A stretch of DNA of 64,000 nt from CAIVVT01 sp052145115. GTDB lineage: Bacteria > Acidobacteriota > Terriglobia > Bryobacterales > Bryobacteraceae. Where the stretch lies: positions 170,019 through 234,018 of the forward strand of contig JBKQPG010000028.1 in NCBI GenBank assembly GCA_052145115.1, read 5' to 3'. Both the position numbers and the translations under genes were made by a program. Below the pieces are notes generated by a model. It saw only the letters and a list, made by a program, of their open reading frames with translations, did not search any database and was not told where the DNA came from. The first letter of the stretch is position 1. Every line of letters starts with the position of its first letter. Below are positions 16,058 to 25,251 of the stretch, in pieces.

Positions 16058-17503
16058 ATGAGCGCGCAGATCCATCCGAACTACATCGGCGGCCAATGGG
16101 TCGAGGGCCCGTTGTTCGAGAATCTGAATCCGGCCGATACGTCCGAGGTCGTCGGGCTGCACGTCGCCGGGATCCCCGAAGACATTGAAAGGGCCGCGGC
16201 GGCGGCGCAGGCCGCGTTCCCGGCCTGGAGCGGGCTGACCGGTCCGGCGCGCGGGGCGTTGCTCTACAAAGTGGCGGAGCTGCTCGAACAGCGCTTCGAG
16301 CAGATCTCGGCCGAAATGACGCGCGAGGAAGGAAAAACGCTGGCGGAGTCCAAGGGCGAGGTGCGGCGGTCGATCAACATCTTCCGCTATTTCGCCTCGG
16401 AGGGGCCGCGCCTGGCCGGCGTGCTGGCCTCCAGCGAGCGCGACCGCGTGCAGATGTTCGCTGTCCGCAAGGCGGTCGGCGTGATAGCGCTGATCACGCC
16501 GTGGAATTTCCCCAGCGCGATTCCGGCCTGGAAACTGGCGCCGGCATTGATCTGCGGCAACACGGTAGTACTGAAGCCGGCTTCCGCGGCGCCGCTGAGC
16601 GCGTGGCGCATTGTCGAAGCGTGCCACGATGCGGGCATTCCGAAAGGCGTGGTGAACTTCGTCGCCGGAGCCGGCGGGAGCCTGGGACGCGCGCTGGTCG
16701 AGGCCCCGGCGGTCAAGGCCGTTTCCTTCACCGGCTCGTGCGCGGTCGGCCACAAGCTGCATGCGCTGGCTTCGGCGAGGCGCCTGCGGATTCAACTCGA
16801 GATGGGCGGCAAGAACCCGACCATCGTGCTGGCCGACGCAGATTTCACGAGCGCCGTGGAGAATGTCGCCAACGCGGCCTTCTTCTCGACGGGCCAGAAG
16901 TGCACGGCCACATCGCGCGCCATCGTCGAGGAGCCGGTCTACGACCGCTTCGTGGAAGCGCTGGCGCAGCGGACGCGCGCTCTGAAGGTGGGCAACGGCA
17001 TGCAGCCGGGGATCGAGATCGGCCCGTGCGTCGACGAGGGCCAGATGAGCACAGTGCTCGACTACATCGAAGCGGGCCGCCAGGAATGTGGCGCTCCTCT
17101 TGCCGGCGGGCGCCGGTTGACAGGTCCCGATTACGACCGCGGCTGGTTCGTCGAGCCGACTCTGTTCGCCGGCGTCGATCCTCGGGCGGTCATCGCGCGC
17201 GAGGAGATCTTCGGGCCGGTGCTGGCGGTTCTGCGCGCGCGTAATTTCGAGCACGCCATGGAACTGGCCAACGCCAGCGAATTCGGGCTTTCGGCCTCCA
17301 TCCAGACGACCAATGTGGCGCGCGTGTTCGAATTCATCCGCGGCATGGAAGCCGGGCTGCTCACGATTAATCTGCCGAGCGCCGGGGTGGAGTATCAGCT
17401 CCCGTTTGGCGGCACCAAGGACTCCAGCTTCGGACCCAAGGAACAGGGTCCCGCGGCGGTGGAGTTTTACAGCGACTACAAGACGGTTTATCTCCGCTAT
17501 TGA
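16058..17503 (+). CDS. Aldehyde dehydrogenase (2-oxoglutarate-semialdehyde type)
   Basis: A 481-residue NAD(P)-dependent aldehyde dehydrogenase. The cofactor loop is ITPWNFPSAIPAWKLAPAL, the general base is in LEMGGKNP, and the catalytic cysteine (near residue 282) is in GQKCTATSR. The C-terminal PFGGTKDSSFGPKEQG is typical of 2,5-dioxovalerate (2-oxoglutarate semialdehyde) dehydrogenases. Its neighbour is an FAH-fold protein like 2-keto-3-deoxy-pentonate dehydratases. Together they would make 2-oxoglutarate from pentonates. That pathway assignment is inference; the upstream sugar dehydrogenase and dehydratase are not here. Confidence 0.88.
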   Translation: MSAQIHPNYIGGQWVEGPLFENLNPADTSEVVGLHVAGIPEDIERAAAAAQAAFPAWSGLTGPARGALLYKVAELLEQRFEQISAEMTREEGKTLAESKGEVRRSINIFRYFASEGPRLAGVLASSERDRVQMFAVRKAVGVIALITPWNFPSAIPAWKLAPALICGNTVVLKPASAAPLSAWRIVEACHDAGIPKGVVNFVAGAGGSLGRALVEAPAVKAVSFTGSCAVGHKLHALASARRLRIQLEMGGKNPTIVLADADFTSAVENVANAAFFSTGQKCTATSRAIVEEPVYDRFVEALAQRTRALKVGNGMQPGIEIGPCVDEGQMSTVLDYIEAGRQECGAPLAGGRRLTGPDYDRGWFVEPTLFAGVDPRAVIAREEIFGPVLAVLRARNFEHAMELANASEFGLSASIQTTNVARVFEFIRGMEAGLLTINLPSAGVEYQLPFGGTKDSSFGPKEQGPAAVEFYSDYKTVYLRY

Positions 17504-17513
17504 GGCATCATTC

Positions 17514-18359
17514 ATGAAGTTGGGGCAGATCGAATGGGAAGGCCGCGCCACGGCCGCGGTGTTTGAAAAAGGTTACGCGCTGCCCGTGCCGGGCTACACG
17601 GTGCGCGAACTTGTGGACGAGAGCGAACGGCAGCACGTGCCATTCCTCGCATTCCTGGGACGGCACGTCAGCAAGGGCCACATCGAGGCTCCACCCAGGA
17701 TCCCGCTGCTCCCGCGCGAGGTGTGGGCTTGCGGCTGCACCTACGAGATGAGCGCCTCGTTCCGCGACGCCGAACACGGCACGAGGGAAGGTTTTTACCG
17801 TCATGCCTACACCGCGCCGCGGCCAGAAATCTTCTTCAAGGGCACGGGGCGGGTGTGCGTCGGTCCGGACGCGCCGATCGGAATCCGCAAGGACTCGGCG
17901 TTTACGGCGCCCGAGCCTGAACTGGCCGTGCTGCTCGGCTCCAAGGGGACCGTCCTGGGCTATGCTCTGGCCAACGATGTGTCGGCCTGGGACATCGAAC
18001 GGGAGAATCCCCTGTACCTGCCACAGTCGAAGATTTTCACCGGCTGCTGCGCGCTCGGGCCGTGGTTCGTTACGGCGGATGAACTCGCCGATCCCTACTC
18101 GTTGGATATGACCTGCACGATCCACCGCGCAGGCTCGCTGTTGTTCGAGGGTCACAGCTCGACGGCGAAACTCGGACGGAAGATCGAACTGCTCATCGAT
18201 TACCTGCTGCGCGCCAATCCCGTCCCCGCCGGATCGGTGCTGCTCACGGGCACGGGCATTATCGTGACGCAGGAGGCCGCGCTACGCCCGGGTGACGTGG
18301 TTGCGATTTCCGCCGAGGGTCTGGGCACGCTTTCAAATCCCGCAGCTCTGGTGGGCTGA
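17514..18359 (+). CDS. Fumarylacetoacetate-hydrolase-fold protein (keto-deoxy-sugar-acid dehydratase-like)
   Basis: A 281-residue protein of the FAH superfamily. Metal-binding acidic residues are in FTAPEPELAVLL and in ANDVSAWDIERENP, and GCTYEMS and GPWFVTADEL are also family-like. The spacing and the S-A-R/W-D-I-E-R type motif resemble 2-keto-3-deoxy-D-arabinonate/xylonate dehydratases more than true fumarylacetoacetases. The ATG at 17514 follows the dehydrogenase stop by 10 bases. The two enzymes probably act in sequence. Confidence 0.82.
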   Translation: MKLGQIEWEGRATAAVFEKGYALPVPGYTVRELVDESERQHVPFLAFLGRHVSKGHIEAPPRIPLLPREVWACGCTYEMSASFRDAEHGTREGFYRHAYTAPRPEIFFKGTGRVCVGPDAPIGIRKDSAFTAPEPELAVLLGSKGTVLGYALANDVSAWDIERENPLYLPQSKIFTGCCALGPWFVTADELADPYSLDMTCTIHRAGSLLFEGHSSTAKLGRKIELLIDYLLRANPVPAGSVLLTGTGIIVTQEAALRPGDVVAISAEGLGTLSNPAALVG

Positions 18360-18410
18360 GGCGCTGAGGGCGGGCATAGCCCTTCTCCATCCGGCTCGCC
18401 GGCATTCGAG

Positions 18411-18938
18411 CTATTCCGAACTCTCCAGGCCCTCCAGGTCCTCGGCCTGCGCCGAAAACCGTTTCAGGACCCTGATGGACGGCCCGGCGGCGAAACCGGC
18501 AGTCCGCAGGCGGCGGTACATGGAGGCCAGGTTTTTCGGCTCGGCGAAGTACTCCGCGGGCTTTTGCGCGCGCAGTTTCCGCAGGATGAACTGTTCGACT
18601 TGTAAAATCTCGTCGGTGCCGGAATACGCCTGGCCGACAGCTTTTTGCGCCAGCGACGGAGCTACCCGTTTTTGCAGCAATTCACGCAGGACGCGCTGGC
18701 GGCCCACCCGGTTGTCGCGGACCTTCGATTCGGCGTAGTGCTCGGCAAACTGCCGGTCATCGAGCACGTGCAGCGTCTTCAGCCGGGCGATCACCCGGTC
18801 GACGTCCCCTTCCAGCGCGGCCCGCGCACCCAGCTTCTGCCGCAGTTCCGCGATCGAGCGGGCCCGCTGGCCGAGCAACCGCAATGCATATTCGCGGAGG
18901 GCGTCGAGGTCGAGTTTCTTGGGCCTGCTGAAGCTCAT
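18411..18938 (-). CDS. recX: RecX family regulatory protein
   Basis: A 175-residue helical protein of the RecX family, which binds and modulates RecA filaments. The three-helix repeats are visible: ALRLLGQRARSIAELRQKL, VIARLKTLHVLDDRQFAEHY and VGRQRVLRELLQKRV. The start at 18938 (MSFSRPKKLDLDAL) is preferred because upstream in-frame residues are basic and unconserved. recA is not in the window, so recX stands alone. It converges with the FAH-fold gene 51 bases away. Confidence 0.85.
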   Translation of the reverse strand: MSFSRPKKLDLDALREYALRLLGQRARSIAELRQKLGARAALEGDVDRVIARLKTLHVLDDRQFAEHYAESKVRDNRVGRQRVLRELLQKRVAPSLAQKAVGQAYSGTDEILQVEQFILRKLRAQKPAEYFAEPKNLASMYRRLRTAGFAAGPSIRVLKRFSAQAEDLEGLESSE

Positions 18939-19088
18939 CCACGCATCACTATAGCGCCGCCAGCGGCCTGTGGGCCGGCACTCGCGCTGCCAATTCACCC
19001 GCGGCCGGATCGGCGCCCCTGCAGCCCTCTATCCGGCGTCTGATTCGACTTCCTGGAGTACACTAGTAGCTGCAAGGAGTTCAGTCAT

Positions 19089-19418
19089 ATGGAAGAAGAT
19101 AAGAGAATTCCGTATTTCCTTCTCGGCCTGGGCATTGGAACGGCGCTGGGCATTCTGTTCGCGCCGAAAGCCGGTCCCGAGACGCGCGAGTTCCTGTTGA
19201 CGAAAGCCGACGATTCCAAGGAGTACCTGAAGCGCAAGAGCGTTGAGCTGAAGGACAGTGCCTCGGAGCTTGTCGATCGCGGCAAGCAGGCCATCTCGCG
19301 TCAGAAGGACAACCTCGCCACGGCAGTGGAAGCCGGCAAACAGGCTTACCGCGAGGCCACTGCGGCCCAGGCGCCGGCTCCGGTGGTCGGCCGCGACGAC
19401 ATGGTGGAAGGCGTCTGA
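19089..19418 (+). CDS. YtxH domain-containing protein
   Basis: A 109-residue protein with an N-terminal hydrophobic glycine-zipper segment (FLLGLGIGTALGILFAPKAG, residues 11-30) followed by a highly charged amphipathic helix, matching YtxH/GvpP-like proteins. These are usually small membrane-associated stress-related proteins; the mechanism is unknown. AAGGAG at 19074-19079 lies at good spacing before the ATG. The next gene encodes another one-TM coiled-coil protein, so the pair probably forms an operon. Confidence 0.85.
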   Translation: MEEDKRIPYFLLGLGIGTALGILFAPKAGPETREFLLTKADDSKEYLKRKSVELKDSASELVDRGKQAISRQKDNLATAVEAGKQAYREATAAQAPAPVVGRDDMVEGV

Positions 19419-19431
19419 GAGGCGGCTGCGG

Positions 19432-19944
19432 GTGGCGTCGTCCGATACGACTTTCCTGTTGATGGCGATTGCGGTGCTCGTCTCGAGCGTCGCGCTGTTG
19501 CTCTCCGCGCTGGCGTCGCTGGGTACGTACCGCGCGGTGCGCCGGCTGGAGTCGCGCATTGCGCCGCTGGTCCCCCAGGCCGCGGAGTTTCTTCAGAATT
19601 CGCGCCAGGCTTTGGATGAAGCGCTCAAGCAGTTCCGCGATACCGGGGAGAAGACGCAGGCGGTTCTGGTCGATGTGCGCGCGGAAGTCGCGCAGATCTC
19701 GGAGGCGCGAGCCGAGCTCGCCGGCCGGCTGCGGGCCCAGATGCAGCGCGTCGAGCTGGTGCTCGACGATTCCATTGCGGCTGTTCAGACCATCATGAAC
19801 ACCATGCAGGGCGGCGTGATCCGGCCCCTCCGGGAAGTGAGCGGAATCCTGGCCGGCGTGCGCACGGCGGTGAGCGTTTTCCTGCGGATCCAGCGCCCCA
19901 GCGTGGCCGACGCCACGCACGACGATGAGGCGTTCATCGGCTGA
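19432..19944 (+). CDS. DUF948-like membrane coiled-coil protein
   Basis: A 170-residue protein with one transmembrane helix (TFLLMAIAVLVSSVALLLSA) followed by a long heptad-rich helical region (about residues 40-140). This organisation resembles DUF948 proteins that often accompany YtxH proteins. The start is inferred as GTG 19432, 13 bases after the YtxH stop, because it puts the membrane helix near the N-terminus. Earlier in-frame starts lie inside the YtxH gene. Function is unknown. Confidence 0.65.
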   Translation: MASSDTTFLLMAIAVLVSSVALLLSALASLGTYRAVRRLESRIAPLVPQAAEFLQNSRQALDEALKQFRDTGEKTQAVLVDVRAEVAQISEARAELAGRLRAQMQRVELVLDDSIAAVQTIMNTMQGGVIRPLREVSGILAGVRTAVSVFLRIQRPSVADATHDDEAFIG

Positions 19945-20037
19945 CGAGGGCTGTTAGCAGGAGGACGGGAAAGGGCTCTCCCGCGAATGCGCATATCCGC
20001 CCGGCGCGATCAATGCCATGGCAGGCCGGGATGCGGC

Positions 20038-22494
20038 ATGCAATGGCGCAAGCTGGCCGCCCTGGCGGTTTTGCTGGGCGCGGGATTCGGACATCCCGTT
20101 GCGACGCGCGCTCAGGACCAGCCGCCCTCCAACCCGCCCGGGCCCGCCGCCGCTATCGGCGCCCAGTTGCACCGGCTGGAACTCGATCCAGACGCCTGTT
20201 ATCGTGTCCGCGATATCCCGCTGGATCGTCCCGATGTACGGTTTTTCTTCACCGACGGCTGGCTGATCTTCGCGCGTCCCATTGCTCACAGACGCGTCGC
20301 GGCGCTGTACACCGCGCGCGAGAGCACGGATGACGCCGAGGTCCTTGTCCGTCCCTCCAATCGCAGTGAACGCGCGAGCCTGGCGCACGCGATCGGCGCG
20401 CCGAACCTCAACGAACATTTTCGAGCCGCTATGTTCGTTTTCACCGACGGCGGAGGAGAGGAGCTGATCTCCGCGATCGAGCACAGCGCGGCGAAAAAGA
20501 GCACGGAGCGTGGATTGCTGTACGCCTCCCAAGCGGGCGAGGCCGTCCGGAACCTCGCCACCAGCCTGGAGGTCCGCGTCACCCACGACTTGCTGACCGA
20601 TGCCGCCGGCCGCGGCGAAGGGCTGAGCTTCGCGGCCATCGCCGGCAAGGCTCTCGGCAACTTCGACATCGTGTTCGATCCGACCGTTTACGAGCAGGCG
20701 GTGGTCGGGAAGATAACGGCTTCTCCAGCCGGCCCCCAGTTCGACACTTGGACCAGTTTCCGGTCCCGAGCCAGCCTTCACGCCGGCACTCTGCCGCCGG
20801 CGGATTTCGATCTGGAAAATTACCGCATCGAGGCTACCATCCAGCCCGATCTTCATCTGCAGGCCGTGACGCGCATGACCCTGCGCGCGGCGCAGAGTCT
20901 CGCGGGCGTCATCGAACTCAACATCTCCCCGCGGATGAACCTCACCGAAGCCCGCGTGGACGGGACGAGGGTGGAGATCTTCCGGCGTCGGGCACTGCGG
21001 GAGTTGGCGGCCAGCGGCCTCGATGATACCTTTCTGATCGGCCTGCCCGCTGCCGTGGAAGCGGGCCAGACGCGTGAGATCGAGATCCGGCACGACGGTG
21101 AAGTGATCCATAAGGCCGGAGACGGCGTCTTTTTTGTCGCCGACCGCGTGAGCTGGTACCCTTCCCGCGGCTTGCGTTTTGCGACCTATGACCTGACCTT
21201 CCGTTGCCCCAAGAAGTACCTGCTGGCCGCTCCCGGCGATCTGCTGGAAGAGCGGATTGAAGGCGACTGGCGGATCGTGCATCGCCGCAGCACCCAGCCC
21301 ATTCGCATGGCCGGCTTCAACATCGGCAGCTACGAGCACGTGAGCGTCAAGCGCGGCGGCTACGAAGTGGAGATGTACGCCAACACCAACGCGGAGCCCT
21401 TCCTGCCCGCTCCCAGGACCGCTGCCGCCGTGGCCCCGTCTGGGCCCGATGAACCAGCCCCGGCGGCCCGCAAACCGGGCGCCGGCGAAACGCCTTCCAA
21501 GGCCTCGCCCAACCCTGCCACGCGGATGGGCGCCATCGGCGCGGAGATCGCCGAGGAGTTCGAGTGGATGGCCTCGCAGTTCGGCCCGCCGCCGCTGAAA
21601 ACGATCGCGGTTTCGCCCATTCCGGGCTTCTTCGGACAGGGCTTTCCGGGACTGATCTACCTTTCGACGGTCAGCTACCTGGAGGACGCGGCGCGGAAGA
21701 CGCTCCTCAAGAGCGATTCCTCCTCCGACGCTTTTTTCACCTTGATCATGCACGCCCACGAAGTGGCGCACCAGTGGTGGGGTAACCTCGTCTCTCCCGC
21801 CTCCTACCACGATGAGTGGATCGCCGAGGCGTTGGCCAATTACTCGGCGCTGCTCGTGCTCGAACGCAAGCGCGGGCCCCGGGCGCTGGAGATGGTGCTC
21901 GACGAATATCGGCGCGAGCTCCTCGCGCCCGGTCCGGCATCCACGGTCGACGTGAGCGGCCCGATCACGTGGGGCATCCGCCTGAGGGACGAAGGCCAGA
22001 TCGCGGTCTGGCGCGCCATCATTTACGGCAAAGGAACCTGGATCATCCACATGCTGCGCCGTCGCATGGGCGACCGGGCGTTCCTGCGCATGCTCTTTGA
22101 ACTGCGCCGGCGCTATGAACTGCGCACCATCAGCACCGAGGAGTTTCGAGCGCTGGCGGCGGAATTTCTGCCGCCCCACGACCCGGATCCAACGCTCGAA
22201 AGTTTCTTCGACACGTGGGTCTATGGAACGGGTATTCCGCTGCTGGAGATGTCCACTTCCATCCGCGGCAAAGCTCCGGCCATGGTACTGACCGTCACAC
22301 TGCGGCAGAGCGGCGTCCCCGACGGTTTCGTCACTGAGGCGCCGCTCGAGATCCGCCCCTCCGGGGGCGGCCAGCCGGTCCTGTGCTGGGTCCACACGAG
22401 TTCCGAGCCGGCGGTCCTCAGCGTGAGATTGAAGGCCCGGCCGCAGAAGGTGGAACTCGCGCCGGGCATGGCCTTGTTGATGAGAAGCAAGTGA
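20038..22494 (+). CDS. M1 family metallopeptidase (aminopeptidase N-like)
   Basis: An 818-residue exported gluzincin. Residues 1-25 form a signal peptide (MQWRKLAALAVLLGAGFGHP). The zinc site HEVAHQWWG lies near residues 574-582, with the third ligand glutamate near 597 in EWIAEALANY. Instead of the classical GAMEN exopeptidase motif there is PGFFGQGFPGLIYLS before the zinc site, so its cleavage preference may differ from aminopeptidase N. An Ala/Pro-rich insert (about residues 459-495) separates the N-terminal beta domains from the catalytic domain. The start at 20038 is chosen by the signal peptide. Confidence 0.9.
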   Translation: MQWRKLAALAVLLGAGFGHPVATRAQDQPPSNPPGPAAAIGAQLHRLELDPDACYRVRDIPLDRPDVRFFFTDGWLIFARPIAHRRVAALYTARESTDDAEVLVRPSNRSERASLAHAIGAPNLNEHFRAAMFVFTDGGGEELISAIEHSAAKKSTERGLLYASQAGEAVRNLATSLEVRVTHDLLTDAAGRGEGLSFAAIAGKALGNFDIVFDPTVYEQAVVGKITASPAGPQFDTWTSFRSRASLHAGTLPPADFDLENYRIEATIQPDLHLQAVTRMTLRAAQSLAGVIELNISPRMNLTEARVDGTRVEIFRRRALRELAASGLDDTFLIGLPAAVEAGQTREIEIRHDGEVIHKAGDGVFFVADRVSWYPSRGLRFATYDLTFRCPKKYLLAAPGDLLEERIEGDWRIVHRRSTQPIRMAGFNIGSYEHVSVKRGGYEVEMYANTNAEPFLPAPRTAAAVAPSGPDEPAPAARKPGAGETPSKASPNPATRMGAIGAEIAEEFEWMASQFGPPPLKTIAVSPIPGFFGQGFPGLIYLSTVSYLEDAARKTLLKSDSSSDAFFTLIMHAHEVAHQWWGNLVSPASYHDEWIAEALANYSALLVLERKRGPRALEMVLDEYRRELLAPGPASTVDVSGPITWGIRLRDEGQIAVWRAIIYGKGTWIIHMLRRRMGDRAFLRMLFELRRRYELRTISTEEFRALAAEFLPPHDPDPTLESFFDTWVYGTGIPLLEMSTSIRGKAPAMVLTVTLRQSGVPDGFVTEAPLEIRPSGGGQPVLCWVHTSSEPAVLSVRLKARPQKVELAPGMALLMRSK

Positions 22495-22564
22495 GCGTCG
22501 CGACCCATCCCGGCCCGCCCGCCGGTCGCGGCGGGCGAAGAGCCGCTGCGATAACGTAGAGTAC

Positions 22565-23404
22565 ATGCTGACCCGCAGAGGATTCTTCGCCGCCGCCTCG
22601 GCCGCCGCCTGGACCGCCCGCGCGAATAGCGCACCCGCATTGAGAATCGGCGTGATGGACGGCGTGCTGCGCCTGGCGTCGCGGCCCGAGGCCGTCGCGA
22701 AGGCCCGCTCGCTCGGCCTGGGCGGCGTCCAGGTCACATTGGGACAGGATCCCTCGAAAACGCACCTACTGCTGGAGGACGCCGCGCTGCAACGCGCCTG
22801 GAAGGAGGCGGCCCGGCGCGCGCGCGTCACGCTGGACGCGACCTACATCGACATTCTGCATGTGAATTGTTTGAAGAACGATCCTAAGGCGCCGGACCTC
22901 GTCCTCCGCGGCATCGCCGCCACCAAGGCCATCGGCGCGCCCATTTTGATGACCGTTTTCTTCGGAAAATGCGAGCTGCTCTCGCGCCAGGAGACCGATT
23001 CCGCCATCGCCGCCTTTAAGGAACTGGTCCAGGAAGCCGCTAAGGCGAAGATCGTGATCGGCTTCGAAAACGTCCTGCTGGCCGACGAGAACATCCGCGC
23101 GCACGACGCCATCGCATCGCCCTGGTTCAAGGTCTGGTACGACGTCGGCAACATGACCAACATGAAGGGCCAGAACGCCGCCGAGGAGATCCGCCGCCTG
23201 GGGCGCGATCGCATCTGCCAGTTTCACTTCAAGGACAAAGGCTATCTGGGCGAAGGCAAGGTGGACTTCCCGGCCATCCTGGCCGCCATCCGCGACATTG
23301 GCTTTCGTGGCTGGGCCAACCTCGAAACCAATTCGCCTTCGGGCGATGTGGATGCCGACGTCAAGCGCAACCTGAATTACCTCCACGGCCTGATGCACGC
23401 GTGA
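22565..23404 (+). CDS. Sugar phosphate isomerase/epimerase-like TIM-barrel protein, exported
   Basis: A 279-residue xylose-isomerase-like TIM barrel (AP-endonuclease 2 superfamily). The N-terminus MLTRRGFFAAASAAAWTA is a twin-arginine-type signal, so it is probably exported folded with its metal. Barrel segments with likely metal ligands are VIGFENVLLADEN, VWYDVGNM and CQFHFKDKG. Such proteins are numerous in Acidobacteria and Planctomycetes next to oxidoreductases; the substrate is unknown. Its stop overlaps the GTG of the next gene (GTGA). Confidence 0.85.
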   Translation: MLTRRGFFAAASAAAWTARANSAPALRIGVMDGVLRLASRPEAVAKARSLGLGGVQVTLGQDPSKTHLLLEDAALQRAWKEAARRARVTLDATYIDILHVNCLKNDPKAPDLVLRGIAATKAIGAPILMTVFFGKCELLSRQETDSAIAAFKELVQEAAKAKIVIGFENVLLADENIRAHDAIASPWFKVWYDVGNMTNMKGQNAAEEIRRLGRDRICQFHFKDKGYLGEGKVDFPAILAAIRDIGFRGWANLETNSPSGDVDADVKRNLNYLHGLMHA

Positions 23405-24723
23405 GGACGGCCGGGATGCGCGCGGCGCTGGAGCGTTATTTCGAGTTCGACCGCCTGGGGACGAACTGGCGCACGGAGGTCCTGGCCGGTGCCACGACCT
23501 TCGTCACTATGGCCTACATCATCTTCGTCAACCCGTCCATCCTCTCTGAGACCGGCATGCCGTTTGCCGCCCTGACCGCCGCCACCTGCCTCGCCTCGGC
23601 CATCGGCTGCTTCCTGATGGGCGGCCTGGCGCGCTATCCGATCGCGCTCGCCCCGGGCATGGGTTTGAACGCCTACTTCACGTTTGCCGTCGTGAAGGGT
23701 CTCGGCGTGCCCTGGCCCGCCGTGCTCGGCGCGGTCTTCGTCTCGGGCGTTCTGTTTCTGATCCTGACGGCCGCCGGCGTGCGGCGCATGATCCTCGAGG
23801 CGATCCCGCGTGAGCTCTACGCCGCGGTGGCCGTGGGCATCGGGCTGTTCATCGCCTTCGTCGGCTTTCGCAACGCCGGCATCGTAGTCCCCGACTCCGC
23901 CACGCTCGTCCGCCTGGGCAACCTGCGCGCTCCCGGCACGCTGCTGGCGCTGTTCGGCCTGTTCCTCACGGGCGGGCTCATGGTCTGGCGCATCCAGGCC
24001 GCCATGCTGCTGGGCGTCGCCGGCACCACCCTCGCCGGCGTACTGGCGGGTGTCGTGAAGTGGTCGCCGCATCACTATTCAGTCGGCGCGCTTTCGGGAA
24101 CATTTTTGAAACTCGACGTTCCGGCCGCGTTGCGCCTCGGCCTGCTCGAGATCGTCTTCGTTTTTCTGTTCGTCGATCTGTTCGATAACATTGGCACCCT
24201 GGTGGCGGTCGGCACGCGCGCCGGCCTGTTCAACTCCGAGGGCAAAATCCCCCGCCTCAACAGCATCCTGACCTCCGACGCCCTGGCCACGACGGCCGGT
24301 TCGCTGCTCGGCACGTCCACCGTGGTCAGCTATGTCGAAAGCGCCGCCGGCGTGGTGGCGGGCGGCCGCAGCGGCGTGACGGCCATCGTCGCCGGCCTGC
24401 TGTTTCTGGCCGCGTTGTTCGTCGCTCCCGTCGCTGGCGTGATCCCCGTTCAGGCCACAGCCCCGGCGCTGATCCTGGTCGGAGCGCTGATGCTCGCCCA
24501 AGCCCGCGAAATCGAATGGGCCGATCCATTGAAGGCCATCCCGGCCTTCCTCACCCTGACCGCCATCCCGCTGACTTTTTCGATCGCCAACGGCCTCGCC
24601 TTCGGCTTCCTCTCCTACACCATCCTGCGCCTGATCGCCGGCCAGGCGCGCCGCATCCACTGGCTGGTCTACCTGCTCGCCGTCCTCTGTGCGGGCCGTT
24701 TTTTCTACCTGGGGAGAGGATGA
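23401..24723 (+). CDS. NCS2 family purine permease (AzgA/GhxP-like)
   Basis: A 440-residue inner-membrane transporter with 12-14 predicted helices. Family signatures are TEVLAGATTFVTMAYIIFVN, ALAPGMGLNAYFTF, the acidic motif FLFVDLFDNIGTLVAVG and GTSTVVSYVESAAGVVAGGR. This branch of NCS2 carries adenine, hypoxanthine or guanine with protons. The GTG at 23401 overlaps the previous stop; ATG 23416 is an alternative. The last codons overlap the next gene's ATG. Confidence 0.94.
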   Translation: MRTAGMRAALERYFEFDRLGTNWRTEVLAGATTFVTMAYIIFVNPSILSETGMPFAALTAATCLASAIGCFLMGGLARYPIALAPGMGLNAYFTFAVVKGLGVPWPAVLGAVFVSGVLFLILTAAGVRRMILEAIPRELYAAVAVGIGLFIAFVGFRNAGIVVPDSATLVRLGNLRAPGTLLALFGLFLTGGLMVWRIQAAMLLGVAGTTLAGVLAGVVKWSPHHYSVGALSGTFLKLDVPAALRLGLLEIVFVFLFVDLFDNIGTLVAVGTRAGLFNSEGKIPRLNSILTSDALATTAGSLLGTSTVVSYVESAAGVVAGGRSGVTAIVAGLLFLAALFVAPVAGVIPVQATAPALILVGALMLAQAREIEWADPLKAIPAFLTLTAIPLTFSIANGLAFGFLSYTILRLIAGQARRIHWLVYLLAVLCAGRFFYLGRG

Positions 24724-25229
24724 AGCGCGTGGAGCACGACATTCGGATTGAACCGCTGACAGCCCGCGATTGGACCGCCGTCCAGGCGATCTTCGAGGAG
24801 GGCATTCACAGTGGCGACGCGACTTTCGAAACCGCGACTCCCGAGTGGGAACAATGGAATGCGAGTCACCAGCCAACGTGCCGGCTGTTGGCGCGGGCAG
24901 GCGACGAGATCCTCGGCTGGGCCGCACTGAGTCCGGTCTCCCACCGGCGTTGCTATGCCGGCGTCGCGGAGGCCAGCCTCTATATTGCGGAGCACGCGCG
25001 CGGCCGCCGCGTCGGGACACGTTTATTGGGCGCGCTGATAGAAGCCTCGGAGCGTGCCGGCATCTGGTCCCTGCAATCGTCGACCTTCCCGGAAAACACG
25101 GCCAGCCTGGCGCTGCAACAGCGGCACGGCTTTCGCATCATCGGCAGGCGGGAGCGGATTGGGTGCCAAGACGGCCGCTGGAGGGACGTGGTCCTGCTGG
25201 AGCGCCGCAGCACCGTCGCAGGCATTTGA
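24720..25229 (+). CDS. GNAT N-acetyltransferase (phosphinothricin acetyltransferase-like)
   Basis: A 169-residue acetyl-CoA-dependent acetyltransferase. It has the PAT-type opening IRIEPLTARDWTAVQAIFEE and the acetyl-CoA loop ARGRRVGTRLL. Its C-terminal pattern (STFPENTASLALQQRHGF, then RERIG..GRWRDVVLLERR) is shared with Pat/Bar and methionine-sulfoximine acetyltransferases. The ATG overlaps the permease stop (ATGA, 24720-24723), so it is coupled to purine uptake by position, though the natural substrate is unknown. Confidence 0.9.
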   Translation: MKRVEHDIRIEPLTARDWTAVQAIFEEGIHSGDATFETATPEWEQWNASHQPTCRLLARAGDEILGWAALSPVSHRRCYAGVAEASLYIAEHARGRRVGTRLLGALIEASERAGIWSLQSSTFPENTASLALQQRHGFRIIGRRERIGCQDGRWRDVVLLERRSTVAGI

Positions 25230-25251
25230 CGCACCGCTCCTGCCACGCTGT

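Noticed and set aside
19954..22830. Very long minus-strand open frame (958 codons) opposite the M1 peptidase
   Set aside because: High-GC codon usage on the plus strand leaves the antisense frame open. Its translation is Arg/Gly/His-rich with no domain resemblance, whereas the plus strand encodes a complete M1 peptidase.
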